Shown here in pieces: positions 58,993-64,000 of a DNA stretch of 64,000 nt. Position 1 is the stretch's first letter, and each line of letters begins with the position of its first letter. The stretch comes from Acanthochlamys bracteata (lineage: Eukaryota; Streptophyta; Magnoliopsida; Pandanales; Velloziaceae), in assembly GCA_019914995.1 (NCBI GenBank), contig CM034145.1, positions 4,099,262 to 4,163,261 of the forward strand. The letters are read 5' to 3'. The notes under the pieces are model-generated. The model had not been told where the DNA came from. It was given only the letters and a program-made list of their open reading frames with translations, and did no database searches. The position numbers were made by a program, and so were the translations under genes.

Positions 58993-61900
58993 ATGTCGAT
59001 ATCCATCTTCTGCAACAGAATCACTCCATTTCAATTTCCACCCGCCCTCTCATGCCGCCGGCGTTCTCTCTTTAAAATCCTTTCTACAGCCGCGGTCCTC
59101 GCTGGAGCTCCGACGCTACCGGTGGCGGCTTCCACTTCGCCGGAGCTCCTTGCCTTCTCTCCTTCCCAGAAACACCAGATTGTCCTCTATGTTAACACTC
59201 TTCTCCAATGGAATCAGGTTAACCCTAACTTCATTCTTGCCTCCCAATGTTTCAGAAGTTTTGGTTTCGCTTTCTGGTCAATTTGCTGTTAATGCTGTTG
59301 TTTGTGTTGTGTGCAGAGAATGAACTTGACGGCAGTGACGGAGGAGAGCGAGGTGATGAGCCGGCATGTTGAGGATTCACTTGCAATTGTCCCACCTCTT
59401 CGCCGAGCTTACCTCTCCCATTGTGATGCTACGACAGGTCAGTCCCTTGATGGCATTAGAGTTGTTGATGTTGGCTCAGGCGCCGGATTGCCAGGAGTTA
59501 TTCTCGCCATTGCTTATCCAAGTAATATAAACTCTTGTTACCAGTTCATCCCTTGTTGCCAGTAGTTTTGTTCACATTCGCTCTCTAATTACTATCTGAG
59601 CTTGTAGTGGTACAGGTACATAATAATAGGGTGTTGGGATTTTCTTCTTGGTATTTGCTATCTATAACTTGTCAATTTTTGCCAGCTTTCTAATAATATG
59701 GCTCAATCCCTTACCAATCTTATGGATTTAGGTCCACATTTTGTGAGATAAATTGTTGAGAACATATAGACTATAGTAGTTATTCACATTAATGGTGAGT
59801 GTTAGTTTGACACTTTTATGTTTGGATGAAGAGTTGTTGAGAATTATTGAGGTAAGATTCTGCAGGGTGCATTCTATTCCATGCTTTCATGTCTTATTGG
59901 AAACATCTAGAGTCAAGTTATTTCTGTGTTAGATAGATGTAGGCTCCGAAGGGGGCTTATGAGAGATGATTTATAAGCTGTTTTTAGTTCACACTATTTT
60001 TCTACTTATGTTTGTCTTTGCATGCTAAGTATTTAAAATATGCCCGATTGAGGCTTATTATATAGGGCTTGTTTGGGTGAGCTGGAATAAGAGATTATTA
60101 AAAATAAGCGTTTATGTTTTAAATAAGCAGTTTGGACTTATATCTGAAATAAACAGCTTCTTTTGTAAGGGTGTCTGGATGAAAAAACCTTATTTTTAAA
60201 ATAAGCTGACAATGTGTTTGGATGAATATTTGCTTATAAGCTGAAGGAGAATATAAATGACTAAAATGCTACATAATGGTTTATATATGTTAAATTTGTA
60301 GATTCATTTTCATAAATAATTTTATTATTTTAAGTTAATATAAATTTTAAACATATAATTTTAAGTTAATATAAATTTTATGTTAGATATCTTTTTTAAT
60401 AACAATTAATATTTAGCATTATTTAATTTGTAAAATAATTTTCTTATAATTAAAATTACACAATAAATTATTAAATGTATATAATTCATAAATTATGAAT
60501 AATATATAATATTTGTTATTAATAATTTTGTGAAGTTTTTTCATATATAAGTTTTTTTTTACTTTAACATATTTTTAAAGTATATCTAATACTTAAATAT
60601 TTTTACAAAAATTATTTTTCTTTTTAAAATTAGGCCAGAGATGATTGTTTTAAAATTACTAAGGGCAAAATAAGCGGTTTCTTTTTCTAAGCTCAGCCAA
60701 ACACCTCAATCTACTATGTACACCCAAATAAGCCAATAAACGATATTCAAGCTTACAGGAGAAGCTTACCTTCAGCCAAGTTTTGGTCCCCTAAGGGTTA
60801 GATGACCTAAACGTCCAATGCATTGTGAAGCATTGGATCTTAATGATAGATCAAGCTCTTGGTTACTTGTCTTCTTGTGCACCTTAGCTATCTTATGTAG
60901 TCCTTGAATCATTATTAATCGTAATGAATACAAGCAGCTAAAGTTCAGTGAGAATTTGCAATGCTGGAGCTTGCGAGACAATGAAAGCCATGTTTGATTC
61001 CATCTAGCTTGGCAAAATCTTGTCAAAAAATTGAAAAGAGTGGAGAAGTATTTTGCTTACCAAAGTTTGGATTAAAAAGTGTACATTAGGACATGTTATT
61101 TTGGGACTTGATTTTTCGTCAAGATCCAATAGTCCATAGAGTATCGAGTGGTTAGGCATTCGAAAAATACTTTGCCGTTTCCTTTTTTGATAGTTTCTCA
61201 TGTCTTATCTTTTCTTTATCATCTATCACAAATGTTGAACTAATGCTCAAAATATTAAGAAGATATGTTTTCTATTTTAATGTAACTCAAAAAATTTTTA
61301 TCCAATGTTCCATTAAGTGTTGGGTGGTTAGGCCCTCAAATGTGTGGGGAAGAACCCATGCTTTATCCAGAGAGCTCTTTAGAGTTATGAGATAATTTGC
61401 CCTTTTCTCGATAAATTATGATATCTTATATTTTCTTTGACATCTATCACAGATGTCAAGAAGCATAAAATATTAAGAACATATTTTCGATTTCTATCTA
61501 ATTAGAAAATAAATCTAGAATACTTTTATGATGGTGTATTCAATCGCTAAAGTGCTTTGGCAAAAGGTCTTATTATGAAAGTTCTTTTCAAGAAAGTACT
61601 TCGTTTTCCTAGCAATCCATCCACCGAATAGAGCCAAGCACTCATGAGAGAGTGGTCAGGGCATTTCCTCCTCAAAACAGGAGGTTGTAGCAACTTTGTT
61701 GTTATATATACTTAAGTCATGTATATCGGTTTATTTGTCCTGCATACATACTTCTTAATTATGTCAACATTCGAATTGTTCCATTTTGGTCTCATGTAGG
61801 ACCTCTCTTAAGCCAAATGTCCAGATATATTGGCTTTTTCAGTGTTAATTTCGAAAATTTTGTTTTGGGCTTATAAACAATGACTAACATTTTCTATTCC

Positions 61901-64000
61901 TTTAAGTAGTTATGATCTATATTTTAGAATTATTCACATGTATTAAAAAATCATGTTCTAACAAACTGCAAACATGGAATCCTCACATGTACTAACCAAC
62001 TCGAGAAGAAACAACATGATGGCATATTCCAAATAAAATATGGTACTTAAAAATTAAAGTATGTTACTTAAAAGTTCGTCTCTCTCTGTGAAGCACCATA
62101 ACCAAACTTTCAACCAGGTTTTGTTAAGTAAATTTTATTTTCACTATTCCCGGAATGAAAATTAAAAGAATGATTACTTTTAAATGAAAATTTAAGGAAT
62201 GAAACCAGCTAAATCTTGATTAATTTTATGTACACGTTCATAATTGTTCAGAACTTGATATGTGATTATGTCTTTGTTAGTGACTCAAAAGTCAAACTAG
62301 AACTTTCGGTAGATTTGAAGTTTGAGACTGTGAATTATTAAGTTCTGCAACTAAAAGAAAGAAAAAAGGAAACACCTTAATTAGTGTTTATTTTAAAATT
62401 AAATTGTGCCTTTCCAGAATTTCTTCCAGTTTTTTGCCCAAAATTACAAGTTTTGGTCTGTTTCGGAATGGAAGTAACTATTTTGGGTTGAACTTCCAAT
62501 TCTAAACCGAAATTGGGATGGCATGCAAAACGCGGCTCTGAAGGGATTCAAAATAGGCCGAATTTTTTGCATAGAAGGAATGGTAGCTGAAACTTTAACT
62601 CATTATTATTAGAAGGATGGGAAGAATGGTTAAATATATTTTGGGAACTTAATTTGGATTGTGACTTTCAGACTTAAATGAATGAAAGGGATTGGTTGTT
62701 TAAGGTGATATCATATTCCAATTTGTTCTATTGCTTTTACCCTTGAGTTGATGGACAACTTGTCTAAACATTTGAAGCTTGGTAAAAAGGTCCTAGTTAT
62801 TACATCTCGATTGTTTTAGACCTTTAGATTCTTATTGTGTTCATTGTCTTTACTTTCCTCTGCTTTGGTTGTGAGCTTCCCTTGGAGCACTTTCATGATG
62901 TGTTAGACTTACTGCATTCTTCTTCATAATTGTTTCCTTAAATTTATTAAAATTTATGAATCTTTGGGTATTGTCCAGTAATTATTAGTTTTTCCTATAC
63001 TTTTAGATTGGAAAATCACTCTTTTGGAATCTATGCAAAAGCGATGTTCATTTCTGGAGCATGTCATTGACCTTACTGGTTTATCGAATGTCCAGATTAT
63101 CTGTGAACGAGCAGAGGTATACTTATTGGTCTTCATGAAGCCTATTTATATTCCACTTTCTAGGCTTTAGAAGTTATTAGAATTTGGTATACAGCAGAAT
63201 ATCTTAGGACGATTTAGTGATGAGGCTAAATAATTCTGACATGATGTGCATAGAATGTGATGACTTAAACAGTGCTGTTAGTATGTGCAACCCATTTTGT
63301 ATCTATGACGAGTTTATTGCAACAGATTTAAGAATATGAACTATAACTCCTTTTAGTTTTCTATGTTCTAATGATAAAGCTCTGGAAGAAATAGTACATT
63401 CCTATCTTGAAAAATTCATGGTTGGATCATGGTTACCTGTTTATTTCTTAAACAAAAGAAAATGTCTGAGTCTCACACTAGTTTAGTTGAGCCGTGAAGA
63501 GCATTCTTGTAAGCTTTGCATTAGAAATGTCGTTTCTGCTTTTATCAGATAATGATAGTATAAAGGACTTTGAACCTTTGTCCCATTTCCCAATATTCTT
63601 AAAAATTGGTCTTGCATGTATAATATACAATAACATAAGCACAATGGATGCAGCAGCACAGGAACTGCTTGGCTTTTATGTTGAATGAAGCAGCACAATA
63701 TTCTTCAAAATCAGCTATAGTTTCACTTGTCTTGTAGATGAGCTAAAGCAAGTGCAATAAAATTTGACTCATTACCATTAAGGTTCCTGCTTGATTAATT
63801 TCTTTGAAAGTATTTCTTGCAAAAAGCCTTGATAGAAGCTACAACACAGCTTTGGTGTGCAAGTTCCATCTACTGATAAAGTTAAAAGTTTGACTTTATA
63901 AATTATATCTTGTTGTTACCATTAAAATTTGATTTTATGTACGCACTTAGTCCTAGGTGTGGTAGTATGAAGTCTGCAGTCTTATTGATCTGCAAAAATC
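58993..64000 (+). CDS. RsmG/GidB-type 16S rRNA (guanine-N7) methyltransferase, plastid; 5' part only
   Basis: Exons 58993-59217, 59317-59521 and 63007-63116 join in frame to 179 residues; the gene runs past the window end. RsmG methylates N7 of a guanine in the 530 loop of 16S rRNA; an N-terminal extension rich in Ser/Arg/Ala (residues 1 to about 48) suggests chloroplast import. [21 protein letters not shown] is interrupted by intron 1, then [20 protein letters not shown] matches the family's N-L-T..R-H..D-S-L motif. Residues 124-135 [12 protein letters not shown] form the S-adenosylmethionine loop. [20 protein letters not shown] and VQIICERAE continue the Rossmann core. The ATG at 58993 opens the transit-like region. 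Intron 2 (3.5 kb) carries a miniature element. No further exon was found between 63117 and 64000. Confidence 0.92.
60066..60734. mobile_element. Miniature element in RsmG intron 2
   Basis: Left end GGCTTGTTTGGGTGAGC and inverted right end GGCTTATTTGGGTGTAC are close inverted repeats. The interior is AT-rich with repeated TTATTTTTAAAATAAGCTGA/GCTTATAAGCTGAAG motifs. 669 bases; target duplications not clear; no coding capacity. Confidence 0.6.

Overview
This is nuclear DNA of a flowering plant. The genes have many short exons with spliceosomal introns, the intergenic DNA is very AT-rich, and miniature transposons are dense. Several products belong to plant-specific or plastid-targeted families. 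I cannot name the species; nothing points clearly to grasses or to a particular eudicot. Gene models below were rebuilt by hand from family conservation, splice dinucleotides and exact reading-frame bookkeeping.

Layout. (1) 0.5-6.8 kb, + strand: signal peptidase complex subunit 2 (SPC25), with a U12-type intron, a 5.1-kb intron holding a decayed retrotransposon, and a tandemly duplicated last exon. (2) About 8.3 kb: an unrecognised exon-like relic. (3) 11.6-12.2 kb, + strand: a two-AN1-finger stress-associated protein. (4) 13.0-22.9 kb, - strand: a SAM-domain protein of 319 residues in seven exons; one intron holds five fold-back elements separated by TA microsatellites. (5) 25.4-30.1 kb, + strand: ferredoxin-thioredoxin reductase catalytic chain (plastid). 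(6) 35.2-37.0 kb: a solo LTR with a perfect 5-bp target duplication, followed by an inverted pair of miniature elements. (7) 38.6-39.5 kb, + strand: a BMT5-like (DUF2431) Rossmann methyltransferase-like protein. (8) 42.2-44.9 kb, + strand: a CREG1-like secreted flavin-fold protein. (9) 47.1-49.8 kb, - strand: an AOP-type 2-oxoglutarate-dependent dioxygenase, with the tail of a degraded paralogue just downstream. (10) 50-58.9 kb: gene-poor, repeat-rich DNA with isolated exon relics, including one GARP/Myb-like exon. (11) 59.0 kb to the window end, + strand: the 5' part of a plastid RsmG/GidB 16S rRNA methyltransferase.

The genes are independent transcription units with no shared pathway visible. 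Two serve the chloroplast (ferredoxin-thioredoxin reductase and RsmG) and two concern the secretory route (SPC25 and CREG). I found no tRNA, rRNA, CRISPR array or obviously new multi-gene system. The notable content is in gene architecture: a putative AT-AA U12 intron, two GC-AG introns, an in-frame exon duplication and a tandem splice acceptor. The other notable content is transposon biology: a Tourist-like family with consistent TWA target duplications, hAT-like and fold-back elements, and the microsatellite-associated element cluster.
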